A DNA stretch of 64,000 nt from Isochrysis galbana (GCA_018136815.1 CM030933.1:7256676-7320675); one strand, 5' to 3'. Positions 30,499-43,100 are shown, counted from the first letter of the stretch. Notes: generated from the letters alone by a model not told the origin. Program-made: numbers and translations.

Positions 30499-33400
30499 TC
30501 AACGGGAGTGGAGCCTGGATCGAGTGCGCGAAGACGGCGCATCGAGAACGAGAGGAAGAGGAGTATCCCTGGCCGACGAAGAAGTTGCTTCCGGGGACTC
30601 AACATCTTCTGGACAAGTCTCTTCGACGGAGCGATCATAATCATCAAGCAAATCAGAACAACGACGGAGCAACTCGGAACGAGGCTCCCAGGTGGCTTCT
30701 CGAATAGAATAGCCACGCCACTTCACGAGGTACTCGGTAGAATCGCCATGGCTACGACGATCGAGCAACTTTTCAACGATGTACTCGTCGTCAGCCAGCG
30801 GCTCTTCATCAACGAAAGTATGATACGGCCGGAGGTTCGAGATATGCACCTCCTCCTTGACTAACCGGTTCTCCAAATCACGGAGTCGGTACCTAGTGTC
30901 GGACAGAGCCTCTACGACGCGGTAGGGACCCGAGTAGATGAATTGCAACTTGTTGGCATGGCCTGGTAATCGCATGCAGACGCGATCCCCAGGTTCGAAA
31001 CGAGCTGGTCTTTGAGACTTGATGGTAGCGTCACGGACTGACTCAGCCTGAGCGGCTAGGGTAGCCTCGAGAGCGCTGGACCAAGAGAGGCGGAGGCTCG
31101 CATTGAGCCTGGATGCGTACGAGCGAACGTCGGCGGACGCCGCCTCGAGAGCAGTTGGCGAAACAGACTTCGGATCAGAGAGTTGAGCGGGCAGACGCAG
31201 CTCACGCCCAAAGATCAAAGACGCTGGAGACCGGGAGGTGACACGACCGGAAGAAGCCCTCAACGAGAGGAGTAGGAACGGCAAATGGTCGACCCAATGA
31301 CCGCCACCCTCGTTCGAGGCGCGCATCAAACGAATGAGCGTTTGCTGAGCGCGTTCGACGAAGCCTACACCCTCATGTCGGTACGGCTCTGTACTCGACA
31401 AATCAGTCCCGGTGAGCTCCAGAATACGCGAAACAAGAACCGAACAAAGATTCGAACCGGCGTCGGTCCGAAGCTGCCTAGGGACTCCATAACGCGTCAC
31501 AATCAAGCGGATGAACATGTCCAAGGCCACCTCCGACGAAGGATCCCCATTCGAAGGCTCAGCCTCAATCCATCGAGTGAGCGAGTCGATGAAGACGACC
31601 AGCTTGTCGTAACCCGAGACTCCAGGCACGAAGTTGTGAGTGGGAGCCAGTGCGAGCACGTCGCAGTAGACCACATCAAAGGGGTAGGTACCCACGGAGA
31701 GACCGGAGGGCGACGCTAGAGCCCTAGGTAGCGGCTTGGCGAGGGTGCACTCGTGGCATTCCCGGACGTAGGATGCAACGTCGGAAGACATGCCCGGCCA
31801 GTATACCCGAGTACGAAGAAGACCGGACATACGAGAAACTCCAAGGTGACCGGAGCGATCGTGGTAGGCAAAAAGGTAGCGAGACCGCAACGAGGGCGGA
31901 ACATAGAGCACTAGCGAGTCCGGGTCGGTGGAGTCAAGAACGGTGCGATAGTAGACGAGCCCATCGTGAACGACGAAACGGCGAAACATCTTGGATTGCT
32001 GAGCGGGAACGGGAGCGACAGAACTGGAACACGAATCATCTTCGGCAATGGGGCCTGAGGCGGCGGCCGGCGGAGGCGACCCTAGGCCTGATGGCTCGTG
32101 ATTGACCGTCTCTCCTGAGCCTAGGAGTGGCTCTACGAACGGATCTTCCGCCAGGGCCGCTCTCATCTCTTCGGAAGTCGGCGTACCCGGGGCCAAATAA
32201 CTGGACTGGATGGCGGGCCCGGAATCGGAGGCTCGACGACGAGATCGGTCCAAAGCTTGAAGCCCTCGCGCCGTAGCTACGGAGCGCGTGATGGCAGCCA
32301 CCGGATGAGACCGTTCATGCTCGGCTAGAGACTCTGAGCTAGGCTCACGTACCGCTAGCGGCGCTGGGCCGGCGAGTGGTTCATCTTCGTGTTCCGGCTC
32401 CAGGGATGCTAGCCGGGACAGCCCGTCAGCATCCTGATGAACAGCTCCTGGTTTATGTTCGACATCGAACCGGTACTCAGCCAACTTGAGAGCCCACCGA
32501 GTCAGCCGAGAGGCTGGCCCACCGGCTACTTGATCCTTCATGGTATGCAGCCATCGCAGCGCAGAGTGGTCAACGACTAACTTGAACCGACGCCCCCAAA
32601 GGTAGGGTCGCCAATTTCGGATTGATTCCAGGGCAGCCAAGAGCTCAATCTCGGTCACCGTCCAATGGCGTTCGGCCGAGGTGAGACTGCGAGCGTAATA
32701 CCCAACGACTCGTTCACGGTTATCGTCTCCTAGCTGCGAGAGGATGCCGGCGATACCCAACTTGCTAGCCCCATCGGTCTTGACGATGAAGGGCCGATCA
32801 TCCCTGGGTGGAGTCAAGACGGGCTCCGAAGTGATCGCTGTCTTGAGCTCTTGGATAGCTCGGCGACACTCCTCGGACTGGGACTCCTTTGCCACGTCGC
32901 AGCCCTTCCGCGTGAGGGCAGTGAGAGGAGCAGCCTTAGCGGCGAATTGGCGAATGAATCGACGATAGTAGGAGCAAAGGCCGAGGAAAGATCGAACCGC
33001 TTCCAAGGAGTTGATGGATGACGGGTCGATGTCGGCGACAGCTGCGACCTTCTTCGGGTCCATCTTGAGACCTTCCCTCGAGACAACGTGACCGAGGTAC
33101 TCCGTAGAGGTGGCAAAGAAGACACACTTGGACATCTTGCAGGTCAGACCGGCCCACTCTAGCCGTTCGAGAACGAGGTCTAGCCGGTGAAGCATTTGCT
33201 CGAACGAAGCCTGTGCCCTGGCCTCTTCGGAAGGACCCACGCCCGTTGACCAGATGCCCACATCATCGAGGTAAGGCATGCAGATCTCCCACGCTAGCGC
33301 ACCGAGAACGATGTCCATCAAGCGGCACATGTAGGAGGGACCTGATTGGATGCCGAACGGTAGAAAGTTGAACTCGTATTTGCCACGGTGGGTAGTGAAA

Positions 33401-36400
33401 GCGGTGATATGTTTGTGCGACTCTTTGATCGGGATGCCCCAAAAACCAGAGGCTAAATCGAGAGTACATAAAAAGAGAGAACTGAGCGGCCCTTGGCCGG
33501 ACGCTAGCCTATCAATAGCCTCTACAATGAGGGGTAGAGGGCTATCCTCGACGCGTAGCTTGGCGTTCGTGTCGCGGTAGTCCACGCAGAATCGAACGGA
33601 GCCATCTTTCTTGCTGACCAGGACTACTCGGGAAGCCCAAGCCGAATTTGACTTGCGAATAATGCCGGCGGCTTCCATCTTGGCTACCTCCTCTTCTATG
33701 ATGAGCTCGCCTGCGCGGCCCACTCTAGACGGAGCGTGCCGGTGAGGAACAGCGCCGGGGTTGAGTGGCAACTCCACCTCGAGAACGTGCGTATGGTTTG
33801 GAGCCCCCGGGTGCAACGCGAAAGCTTTGATGCGCCGGGCCAAGAGTTGGCGTACTTCTTCTCGTTGATCGTCGGAAAGAAGCCGGTCTGGATCGATGGT
33901 GGCTGAGTCGAGTAGAGATCGTTGCTCCTCGCTCAGCGCGGTGACAGGGTCACCATCCCCCTCGCTTCCAGTCGGAGTCCAGCCCCGGTGCAACTTGAAA
34001 CGCACCTGGAGCGAAGCTATCGGATGCAGAGACGGCAGGGTCAGCGCATTGACCCCGGTGTGGACGATCGTCACCGCGATGCGATGATCTTCCGTGGGCG
34101 TGACCACCGTGGGCATTACGAGAGGAGACGAATCGAGAGCCTCGCGATTTGGTAGGCGGTCGACCAGCATCGCGCAGTCCGAATGATCTCGGAGAGCTAG
34201 CGGAACCCTGACCCAGATGGTTGCGCGGTGGAAGGCAGGAATCGTCACCGCTTGCTCCGTGTAGAGAAGATATTCGGACGAGGTAGACGCCGGAGCTTTG
34301 GCCGCAAACTCGTCGGCAGACTCAAAGAGAGGTGTATAGAGTGGCTGTCTAGCATCAGCAGCAGCCTCACCCTCCGATCCGGCCGGGATCTCTCGTGTTG
34401 CCGTCGACCTCTCCAGAAAGTCGACAGTCAGCGGCTGACCGGGTGACATCGAGATAGCTCCGACGAAGCCGGCGTCCGCGACTGGGGGCGGCGCCGTGGA
34501 AACTCTGACTACACATTCGGAAAGGACTCTTGAAGAGTCTTCTGAATCGCCAGAGGCCGGACGGAGGCGGAGGCTTCCTTCCGAGCTCGCGGCGTCGAGA
34601 GAAATGGTAGCGGAGTGGGCGGCCAAAAAATCGTTCCCGAGCAGAAGCATCGCGTTTCCTTCGATGACCGCGAACGAATGACGGAAGAGGCGACCGGACA
34701 AGGAGAAGACGAGGCTAGCCCGGCCCCTAGTGATGAGAGGAAGGCCGTCCGGCCCATGTAGGTTGGGGACGGTAGCGTCCGATACGCGTTCGACGCAAGC
34801 GTCTTCAGGTAGTCGATCGAGAAGAGCAGTGGTGATTACTGACGGGCCCGCTCCAGTGTCAGCCAGGGTGCTGTTCACCGTGAGGGCAACGTCCGGGAGA
34901 ACGAACCCTTGAGCTGCGCGGTCGCCATCGGCACGGCAGACCACGAGATCGCGGACATAGAGGCAGTGACGAGGGTAGAGCGGCGGCGGCGTGTCCGCGA
35001 TAGATTCCACCGGAAGTGAGGTTCCGGCTCCGGGTGACAGGGTGGTTGGATTGGAGGCTAGCCTGGACGGAGAAGATTCATCGACGTGGGGCACTCGCTC
35101 GATAGCGGCGGCCACCGTCTGCGGCACGAATGGTATCGAGGAGCGTGGGGATGCCTTTGCTGAACTAGAGGGGTTAGGCACGCCACCATAGCCTAGCCCT
35201 CGACGGTCCGTCGGATGCCGAGGTTGATCCATTTGGCGTGACCATTCCTTCTCCAGGGACTTCTGCAAGTCTGTCTTCGGAAGCTTCGACAACTCGGAAA
35301 ATCCGGCCGCACTGAGGCCCCTAGCGGTAGCCCCATCGCAATACAGTGCCCGTGGAGTATCCTCTCCTTCGGCGGCGTCGGAGGGCTTGGTCTCGAGGGT
35401 CTGCATGCTCCGGTGTTCTGGCATCTCGGGCGTGTCATCTTCTCCCGAGTCGGGCCCGACATCCCAGGTTTCGAGTGGCCTTTCGGCTACGAACGAATTG
35501 GTCAGTTCGGCCACTCCCTCGTCGCCAGCCGTGAAGGAGGCGCTCGGAGATAGTGCATTGATGCCTTGAGAGCCCAGTCGAGACAAGATGGGAGGTTCCG
35601 ACGGCTCCGCAGCTGCCGCTTGCTCAGCGATTTCTTGGGCGATGGAAGGCGTGACATCCTGCCACCGATGGACCCCCGAAATTACATCACGGTCGAAGAC
35701 CTGCCACTTGCTGCGGCGCTTCTTCACCGTGTTTGGAGGGCCTGGCGTTGTAGAGCGGTCCTCTATGGGCCACTCCCACGGCAGGAAGCGGTCTCCTTCC
35801 GCCTCGGCCTCGTCTTGCGATACGTTTGTTTCCGAGTCCTCCTGATGAAGCAGGCGAGAAGCATCGGCAACGGGGCCTGCGTCCGGGATCACGACAACCG
35901 AATCAGACACTGGCGAACCGCTGGGAGGCGTGAGGTGAGAGCTAGAAGCTGCTTCGCCTCTCCCCTCCATGAAACGAGCCAGAGCCGTCCTCGGCTCAGC
36001 CAGCTCGAAACCGGTCGAGCAAAGCGAAGGGCGTTCTCTCAAGCTGGCAGCTGCTTGGGAAATTGCCCAGTCCACCGTGAAGTCGAGCGAACGCGACGCC
36101 TTGGCTTCGCGCGCATAACGGCGCAAGACCGGCATCCACTGGGCCGCCATTGCACCGGCAATGCCCACATAGGTGCGGCTGCGAAGGGCGCCACGGTGGG
36201 GCGACGGCGATAGATCCGCCATAGCGGATAGACGTCCCTCGACAATCTTCGAAGGCTGCAAGGACGGGAGTGAAGCCGTCAGGTACAGGCCAGTTGCTTT
36301 TTGATGGCCCGTGCCGTGCTGCCACGGCTGCACAAACTGCCGCGGTCGCAACCCCCCGACTAAGGCAGAGGCTTCCGCGTGCATTCGAGGATTTTCGACG

Positions 36401-36666
36401 GCAACGAAAGGCGCGTCGGCGCTTGCCATGGCGAGGAAGACTCTAGCGGCGGATTCGAGAGCCTGGCGTCGTCCCGGCTCCCGATCGAGCCACTGGCAAC
36501 TCACCGCCGACAAATACGTGCACGGCGGATGCGCAACCACGAGGTCCCAACCGAGGTTTTGAATGTGAAGAGCATCTCCGCAGAAGTGGGGAATGTAGTC
36601 GATCTCCGACGGTCGTAGATCGCACGTCGCGACGTGCGCTCCGGCGAGTAGGAACATCGAAGACAC
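30499..36666 (-). CDS. pol: Pol polyprotein: methyltransferase-like, protease, RT, RNase H, integrase, chromodomain (copy 1)
   Basis: 2055 codons are open. Residues 1-185 are the rear part of a methyltransferase-like domain (VVAHPPCTYLS, VAVENPRMH, QPWQHGTGHQKATGLYL, RSRTYVGIA). The retropepsin active site is LADTGAGPS (34845-34860). RT has CVDYRDTN, LPFGIQSGP and the catalytic PYLDDVG (YLDD at 33262-33273). RNase H follows (VKTDGASKLGIAG, VVDHSALRWL). The integrase has the HHCC zinc motif (YHDRSGHLG, ECHECTLAK) and D-D-E residues (VVYCDVLA, LRTDAGSN, GFVERAQQT). The C-terminal chromodomain is EYIVEKLLD, YLVKWRGY, ATWEP (~30630-30800). The N terminus is cut off by a missing C near 36706 relative to copy 2; the upstream part continues in another frame to 37418. 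All catalytic residues are present, so copy 1 downstream of the frameshift looks functional. Confidence 0.92.
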   Translation of the reverse strand: MSSMFLLAGAHVATCDLRPSEIDYIPHFCGDALHIQNLGWDLVVAHPPCTYLSAVSCQWLDREPGRRQALESAARVFLAMASADAPFVAVENPRMHAEASALVGGLRPRQFVQPWQHGTGHQKATGLYLTASLPSLQPSKIVEGRLSAMADLSPSPHRGALRSRTYVGIAGAMAAQWMPVLRRYAREAKASRSLDFTVDWAISQAAASLRERPSLCSTGFELAEPRTALARFMEGRGEAASSSHLTPPSGSPVSDSVVVIPDAGPVADASRLLHQEDSETNVSQDEAEAEGDRFLPWEWPIEDRSTTPGPPNTVKKRRSKWQVFDRDVISGVHRWQDVTPSIAQEIAEQAAAAEPSEPPILSRLGSQGINALSPSASFTAGDEGVAELTNSFVAERPLETWDVGPDSGEDDTPEMPEHRSMQTLETKPSDAAEGEDTPRALYCDGATARGLSAAGFSELSKLPKTDLQKSLEKEWSRQMDQPRHPTDRRGLGYGGVPNPSSSAKASPRSSIPFVPQTVAAAIERVPHVDESSPSRLASNPTTLSPGAGTSLPVESIADTPPPLYPRHCLYVRDLVVCRADGDRAAQGFVLPDVALTVNSTLADTGAGPSVITTALLDRLPEDACVERVSDATVPNLHGPDGLPLITRGRASLVFSLSGRLFRHSFAVIEGNAMLLLGNDFLAAHSATISLDAASSEGSLRLRPASGDSEDSSRVLSECVVRVSTAPPPVADAGFVGAISMSPGQPLTVDFLERSTATREIPAGSEGEAAADARQPLYTPLFESADEFAAKAPASTSSEYLLYTEQAVTIPAFHRATIWVRVPLALRDHSDCAMLVDRLPNREALDSSPLVMPTVVTPTEDHRIAVTIVHTGVNALTLPSLHPIASLQVRFKLHRGWTPTGSEGDGDPVTALSEEQRSLLDSATIDPDRLLSDDQREEVRQLLARRIKAFALHPGAPNHTHVLEVELPLNPGAVPHRHAPSRVGRAGELIIEEEVAKMEAAGIIRKSNSAWASRVVLVSKKDGSVRFCVDYRDTNAKLRVEDSPLPLIVEAIDRLASGQGPLSSLFLCTLDLASGFWGIPIKESHKHITAFTTHRGKYEFNFLPFGIQSGPSYMCRLMDIVLGALAWEICMPYLDDVGIWSTGVGPSEEARAQASFEQMLHRLDLVLERLEWAGLTCKMSKCVFFATSTEYLGHVVSREGLKMDPKKVAAVADIDPSSINSLEAVRSFLGLCSYYRRFIRQFAAKAAPLTALTRKGCDVAKESQSEECRRAIQELKTAITSEPVLTPPRDDRPFIVKTDGASKLGIAGILSQLGDDNRERVVGYYARSLTSAERHWTVTEIELLAALESIRNWRPYLWGRRFKLVVDHSALRWLHTMKDQVAGGPASRLTRWALKLAEYRFDVEHKPGAVHQDADGLSRLASLEPEHEDEPLAGPAPLAVREPSSESLAEHERSHPVAAITRSVATARGLQALDRSRRRASDSGPAIQSSYLAPGTPTSEEMRAALAEDPFVEPLLGSGETVNHEPSGLGSPPPAAASGPIAEDDSCSSSVAPVPAQQSKMFRRFVVHDGLVYYRTVLDSTDPDSLVLYVPPSLRSRYLFAYHDRSGHLGVSRMSGLLRTRVYWPGMSSDVASYVRECHECTLAKPLPRALASPSGLSVGTYPFDVVYCDVLALAPTHNFVPGVSGYDKLVVFIDSLTRWIEAEPSNGDPSSEVALDMFIRLIVTRYGVPRQLRTDAGSNLCSVLVSRILELTGTDLSSTEPYRHEGVGFVERAQQTLIRLMRASNEGGGHWVDHLPFLLLSLRASSGRVTSRSPASLIFGRELRLPAQLSDPKSVSPTALEAASADVRSYASRLNASLRLSWSSALEATLAAQAESVRDATIKSQRPARFEPGDRVCMRLPGHANKLQFIYSGPYRVVEALSDTRYRLRDLENRLVKEEVHISNLRPYHTFVDEEPLADDEYIVEKLLDRRSHGDSTEYLVKWRGYSIREATWEPRSELLRRCSDLLDDYDRSVEETCPEDVESPEATSSSARDTPLPLVLDAPSSRTRSRLHSR

Positions 36667-36689
36667 GACCCCGCTAGCTTCACCGACGA

Positions 36690-38410
36690 CTAGAACGCGG
36701 GGTGGAGGAATCCCTCGGCCGCGTCGAGCGTCACGGCGTCGTGGATCGCCGCTAACTCAGCGCAAAGCTCGTCAAAATGCGTCGGCAGTACGGCAGAGGG
36801 TGATGAATGAGTGCTCGCGTGCGGCCGCCGCACGGCTAGAGCAGCTTCGGCGAGATGGCGGGGCAAGATGACGGAGGAACCGCTAGCCCGGGCACGGGAG
36901 GCGGCTAACATTTGGAGCTCGCGCGTAGGGGCGCGGGCAGTTGCAGTAGACTTGGCGGCCGAGGAACAACCAACCACGGCGATCCGGTGGATGGCCTCGG
37001 CAACGGAATTCAGGGGAAGGAGGTCGTCGCCCTCGAGTTTCGGTGGGCTAGACCTGAAGGGGGTTGGCTCCGGCGGGCGATCCCTGGAACGGGGATCCTC
37101 CGGAGAGCCGAGAGAAAGAGGAGACGCCGGCGTCCGTATGGTGCGCGACGAGGGATCGTAGTCGACGGCCCCTGCGTCTCCCGAGTCTGCGGTGGCCACG
37201 GCGTGAGCGCGGAAAGCCGCAGCTCCCTTGGAACCTTCATCTTCATTGACTCCGGAAGCCGACCCTTCCGGGTCGGGAACCAGATCAGAAACGAGAACGG
37301 GTGCAACTTCGAGACGAGAGAATGAACACGACGACGGAGAAATATAACGAACCGGGGAGAGAGGTGAAGAGGAGACACTAGTCTCCGCCTCAACAGCACG
37401 AGAACCTACGGTAGACAACGACGATTCGTCCGCAGAGCGGCTCCGGCTATGGCCTTGGGAGAGAGGTCTCCAGTGGGGTCCCGCCGGGAAAGAGCAGAAA
37501 CAGGTAAAGCAGCAACAACGTTTTCGGACGCGGCAGCGGCCACGTCGGACCTATCCATAGAACTAGAGCAGAAGATGATACCGAGTCGACAGCCCTCGAG
37601 GGCTTCACAACTGATTGTTTACGAAACGAAGAGACCGAAGACGCGTCGAATCCACCTAGCCCACCCCCTTGGGCAGGGCCGTCGGGGGGTGAATCCAGGA
37701 TGAAGATGCGTCGAAAGACCTAGGCGAATTTGAAGAAACCGAAGACAGCATAGTATCCGTAGAAATAGATTCCAAGAGGGGCAGCGAGCGAGAATCGGCC
37801 CCTAACATCCTAATAGCGTGCGGAGTAATAGAAGAACTTGTAGACGTACACGAATTTCGGAGAGTCGGGTCGCGACTATCTCCGGGGCAAACCTGTTTCC
37901 AGGAGCCCGGGTCAAGTGTCGACTCCGGCTTCCGAGATAGCCGTTCGGCGGGGGCTTCAGCCGGCGAGGCGGCTCCCACCGTCGAGGACTGAATAGAGCT
38001 AGAGACAGGGGGAGAATCGCCGCGTCGACAGCTCTTCTCCCCAAGCGGCGTAGGGATCGGATCGGGATGGTGGTGGTGGCGTTCGGGCCCACCGCCCGCG
38101 ATGTTCTCCGCCAGGGTTTGAAGGACGGGGACCCCGCCGGACCCCTACTGAGCTTAACCCGGACCATCGAGCGAAGAAGCTTATGAATGTGCTCGTCCGA
38201 TCCGCACTCTCCGCAGCCAGCCTCACACAGAAAGCGGATATATGGCTGACAGATGACGGGGTTGTGAGCACCGTCTCCCGTGCCATATTTCCAGGCTTCG
38301 CTGGATGGAGTGCCAGAGAGCTTGAGCTTGGAAAGCGCAGAAGGCACAGCCGTTTTCGTTCGTCCATTCGGTGATTCCCCTATTGATATCGTCCGTCGTG
38401 GAGTTTCCAT
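36690..38410 (-). pseudogene. Copy-1 pol N terminus and gag C terminus, broken by single-base gaps
   Basis: 36690-37418 encodes the Ser/Pro-rich pol leader and the start of the methyltransferase-like domain, out of frame with 30499-36666. 37802-38410 contains the gag Cys/His segment (CEAGCGECGSDEHIH). Relative to copy 2, bases are missing near 36706, 37459, 37562, 38150 and 38310, all within ~1.8 kb of the N gap, which fits poor consensus at a contig end rather than biology. Confidence 0.7.
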
Positions 38411-38429
38411 TGAATTATCGGCCGGTCGG

Positions 38430-38529
38430 NNNNNNNNNNNNNNNNNNNNNNNNNNNNNNNNNNNNNNNNNNNNNNNNNNNNNNNNNNNNNNNNNNNNNNN
38501 NNNNNNNNNNNNNNNNNNNNNNNNNNNNN
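38430..38529. other. Assembly gap (100 N)
   Basis: Exactly 100 N, the conventional placeholder for a gap of unknown size. Protein frames read through it are meaningless. The sequence to its left corresponds to 48098 in copy 2 and the sequence to its right to LTR position 34. Confidence 0.99.
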
Positions 38530-39810
38530 CACTCCGTCGCGAGCAGCACCGGCGGCTAGCGCGGCGCTTTGGCCCTCCTCCCCACCGGGAGTCGGGTGAA
38601 TGAAATTCTGGACTGGGTCGGGCAACCCCATTTGGGTGTCTGGACGGGAACGAACGGCGAACGAAGGCTGTGGGGCGGCGAGGCGCTCCTAGCGGCCCTA
38701 GTGTTGTAAGAGATTGTTAGACCTACAAAGAACTCTTCCCTCAGGGAGGGAGCCTAGGCTGCTTGAGTGCAGCGACGCAGCGAACAACGACGGACAACGA
38801 GCTGAGAACAACAGGATACACCGACTCACGAACACACCGGAATCATTCACCCAAACCAAGCAAATTATCAAGCAACCGCGACCCCAAATCACCGATAACT
38901 CAAACACGTCGCGAGAGACGGAGAGAGAGAGCGAGAGAGAGAGAGAGACTCCGCAGCGACGGCCGGAGCGTGTCTCCGTTGTAACTTCCCACGTAGCGGA
39001 GAGTCCGAAGGGGAGCGTCCTGTCGCGCGACCACGGCGATCACTTTGGATACAGATCGCAACGAGATATCTTCACGACAGAGGAAATCTTGCCGTTGAGC
39101 GTGAACCTTCTAGACGCTTCTAACGAACAACCCTGAGTAGCAACCAAGGGGAAGAAACACCAAAGGGGCCAAGGCTTGCATGTAACTTGCATCAAGGGGA
39201 AAGATTCCCTCACCTAGGAAGCGAACCTACACCGGTCTCCAAGGGGAGATGGCAAATTCAACCTCAAATCTCGAGCGGATAGAGCAACCGACTCGCTCGC
39301 CAAACACCTTGACCGAGAAGAAAGAAGCAAGGACCTACAAGCCAAGGGTAGCGGACCTAGGGAATGTGAGAGGAAATTTCCGAACGCCAACGCCAAACGC
39401 CGAACGCGGGGATTCAACGAAACCCTAACCAGGCCAAGCAGAACCTACGAAGAACAGGCCTGGACAACAACGAAAGTCAGCAGGTCCCAAGAAAGAACCG
39501 GAACCCAACAAGAAACAACAAGCCTTGCAAGAAGCTAAACAAGCCTTCACAAGGTAACTCGAGAGCCTGAGACAAGCGCGCAGCGAGCAACAGGCGACCT
39601 GGCTCCTTTAGGTAAAGATTACCGAAAGGAGGAAACCTGGAATCTAGACCTGACAAACAGGCTAGAAGGAACGAAACGAGAACTCGAATTCTAGATCGCT
39701 AGGGACGAACCCTACCAACCTAGATGTACCTGAGCTTCACCGTGTGGCCGCACGGCGAAGGACCTGGAAACAAGAGCCTGGAAATCGCATCATCTAGGAT
39801 GAATGCGACA
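38497..39810 (-). repeat. LTR, third copy, start hidden in the gap
   Basis: The visible part at 38530-39810 matches 28830-30121 with several one-base deletions (for example CGGGAACG for CGGGGAACG, and GTGTTG for GTGTGATGGGTTG). It is followed by CCCCCCGACTAAG exactly as after 30121. The start coordinate is inferred. Confidence 0.8.
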
Positions 39811-40182
39811 CCCCCCGACTAAGATCGAGACGTCTCCCGATGTCGAGCGGTGAACCTGGAAACAGAGACCTGGAACTTGGAACTTGGGCTGACCAGAGGT
39901 CAGAATCGGAACAAGAAGCAACGGAACATAGCGAGCGAAACGTGGAGACAAGAACACCCTTTGGATCCAAAGCGAGCACGAAATCGGCGGCTTAGCGCGG
40001 CGGCCTCTTTCGTACGCACTGCCCCACCACTTCTCCCTTTTACAGGAGCTTTGCTCGGTGTTGCGCCGGGTGTAGAGCGCAGGCAGCACGCGTTCATCAC
40101 CTCCATGATTCGCTCTGAACTCGGAGCCCTAGCCGAGCGTGGGCTAGCCTAGAGGGACGGGTCCCTTACCCAAGACATGGGA

Positions 40183-43100
40183 TCAACGGGAGTGGAGCCT
40201 GGATCGAGTGCGCGAAGACGGCGCATCGAGAACGAGAGGAAGAGGAGTATCCCTGGCCGACGAAGAAGTTGCTTCCGGGGACTCAACATCTTCTGGACAA
40301 GTCTCTTCGACGGAGCGATCATAATCATCAAGCAAATCAGAACAACGACGGAGCAACTCGGAACGAGGCTCCCAGGTGGCTTCTCGAATAGAATAGCCAC
40401 GCCACTTCACGAGGTACTCGGTAGAATCGCCATGGCTACGACGATCGAGCAACTTTTCAACGATGTACTCGTCGTCAGCCAGCGGCTCTTCATCAACGAA
40501 AGTATGATACGGCCGGAGTTCGAGATATGCACCTCCTCCTTGACTAACCGTTCTCCAAATCACGGAGTCGGTACCTAGTGTCGGACAGAGCCTCTACGAC
40601 GCGGTAGGGACCCGAGTAGATGAATTGCAACTTGTTGGCATGCCTGGTAATCGCATGCAGACGCGATCCCCAGGTTCGAAACGAGCTGGTCTTTGAGACT
40701 TGATGTAGCGTCACGGACTGACTCAGCCTGAGCGGCTAGGGTAGCCTCGAGAGCGCTGGACCAAGAGAGGCGGAGGCTCGCATTGAGCCTGGATGCGTAC
40801 GAGCGAACGTCGGCGGACGCCGCCTCGAGAGCAGTTGGCGAAACAGACTTCGGATCAGAGAGTTGAGCGGCAGACGCAGCTCACGCCCAAAGATCAAAGA
40901 CGCTGGAGACCGGGAGGTGACACGACCGGAAGAAGCCCTCAACGAGAGGAGTAGGAACGGCAAATGGTCGACCCAATGACCGCCACCCTCGTTCGAGCGC
41001 GCATCAAACGAATGAGCGTTTGCTGAGCGCGTTCGACGAAGCCTACACCCTCATGTCGTACGGCTCTGTACTCGACAAATCAGTCCCGGTGAGCTCCAGA
41101 ATACGCGAACAAGAACCGAACAAAGATTCGAACCGGCGTCGGTCCGAAGCTGCCTAGGACTCCATAACGCGTCACAATCAAGCGGATGAACATGTCCAAG
41201 GCCACCTCCGACGAAGGATCCCCATTCGAAGGCTCAGCCTCAATCCATCGAGTGAGCGAGTCGATGAAGACGACCAGCTTGTCGTAACCCGAGACTCCAG
41301 GCACGAAGTTGTGAGTGGGAGCCAGTGCGAGCACGTCGCAGTAGACCACATCAAAGGGTAGGTACCCACGGAGAGACCGGAGGCGACGCTAGAGCCCTAG
41401 GTAGCGCTTGGCGAGGGTGCACTCGTGGCATTCCCGGACGTAGGATGCAACGTCGGAAGACATGCCGGCCAGTATACCCGAGTACGAAGAAGACCGGACA
41501 TACGAGAAACTCCAAGGTGACCGGAGCGATCGTGGTAGGCAAAAAGGTAGCGAGACCGCAACGAGGGCGGAACATAGAGCACTAGCGAGTCCGGGTCGGT
41601 GGAGTCAAGAACGGTGCGATAGTAGACGAGCCCATCGTGAACGACGAAACGGCGAAACATCTTGGATTGCTGAGCGGAACGGGAGCGACAGAACTGGAAC
41701 ACGAATCATCTTCGGCAATGGGGCCTGAGGCGGCGGCCGGCGGAGGCGACCCTAGGCCTGATGGCTCGTGATTGACCGTCTCTCCTGAGCCTAGGAGTGG
41801 CTCTACGAACGGATCTTCCGCCAGGGCCGCTCTCATCTCTTCGGAAGTCGGCGTACCCGGGCCAAATAACTGGACTGGATGGCGGGCCCGGAATCGGAGG
41901 CTCGACGACGAGATCGGTCCAAAGCTTGAAGCCCTCGCGCCGTAGCTACGGAGCGCGTGATGGCAGCCACCGGATGAGACCGTTCATGCTCGGCTAGAGA
42001 CTCTGAGCTAGGCTCACGTACCGCTAGCGGCGCTGGGCCGGCGAGTGGTTCATCTTCGTGTTCCGGCTCCAGGGATGCTAGCCGGGACAGCCCGTCAGCA
42101 TCCTGATGAACAGCTCCTGGTTTATGTTCGACATCGAACCGTACTCAGCCAACTTGAGAGCCCACCGAGTCAGCCGAGAGGCTGGCCCACCGGCTACTTG
42201 ATCCTTCATGGTATGCAGCCATCGCAGCGCAGAGTGGTCAACGACTAACTTGAACCGACGCCCCCAAAGGTAGGGTCGCCAATTTCGGATTGATTCCAGG
42301 GCAGCCAAGAGCTCAATCTCGGTCACCGTCCAATGGCGTTCGGCCGAGGTGAGACTGCGAGCGTAATACCCAACGACTCGTTCACGGTTATCGTCTCCTA
42401 GCTGCGAGAGGATGCCGGCGATACCCAACTTGCTAGCCCCATCGGTCTTGACGATGAAGGGCCGATCATCCCTGGGTGGAGTCAAGACGGGCTCCGAAGT
42501 GATCGCTGTCTTGAGCTCTTGGATAGCTCGGCGACACTCCTCGGACTGGGACTCCTTTGCCACGTCGCAGCCCTTCCGCGTGAGGGCAGTGAGAGGAGCA
42601 GCCTTAGCGGCGAATTGGCGAATGAATCGACGATAGTAGGAGCAAAGGCCGAGGAAAGATCGAACCGCTTCCAAGGAGTTGATGGATGACGGGTCGATGT
42701 CGGCGACAGCTGCGACCTTCTTCGGGTCCATCTTGAGACCTTCCCTCGAGACAACGTGACCGAGGTACTCCGTAGAGGTGGCAAAGAAGACACACTTGGA
42801 CATCTTGCAGGTCAGACCGGCCCACTCTAGCCGTTCGAGAACGAGGTCTAGCCGGTGAAGCATTTGCTCGAACGAAGCCTGTGCCCTGGCCTCTTCGGAA
42901 GGACCCACGCCCGTTGACCAGATGCCCACATCATCGAGGTAAGGCATGCAGATCTCCCACGCTAGCGCACCGAGAACGATGTCCATCAAGCGGCACATGT
43001 AGGAGGACCTGATTGGATGCCGAACGGTAGAAAGTTGAACTCGTATTTGCCACGGTGGGTAGTGAAAGCGGTGATATGTTTGTGCGATCTTTGATCGGGA

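Noticed and set aside
35566..36213. Plus-strand 215-aa frame in the retroelement (repeated at 45230-45877)
   Set aside because: It is antisense to pol, identical in both copies only because the DNA is, and has no motif.
38280..38631. Frames spanning the run of N
   Set aside because: The residues are unknown. The flanks are two different parts of the same retroelement.
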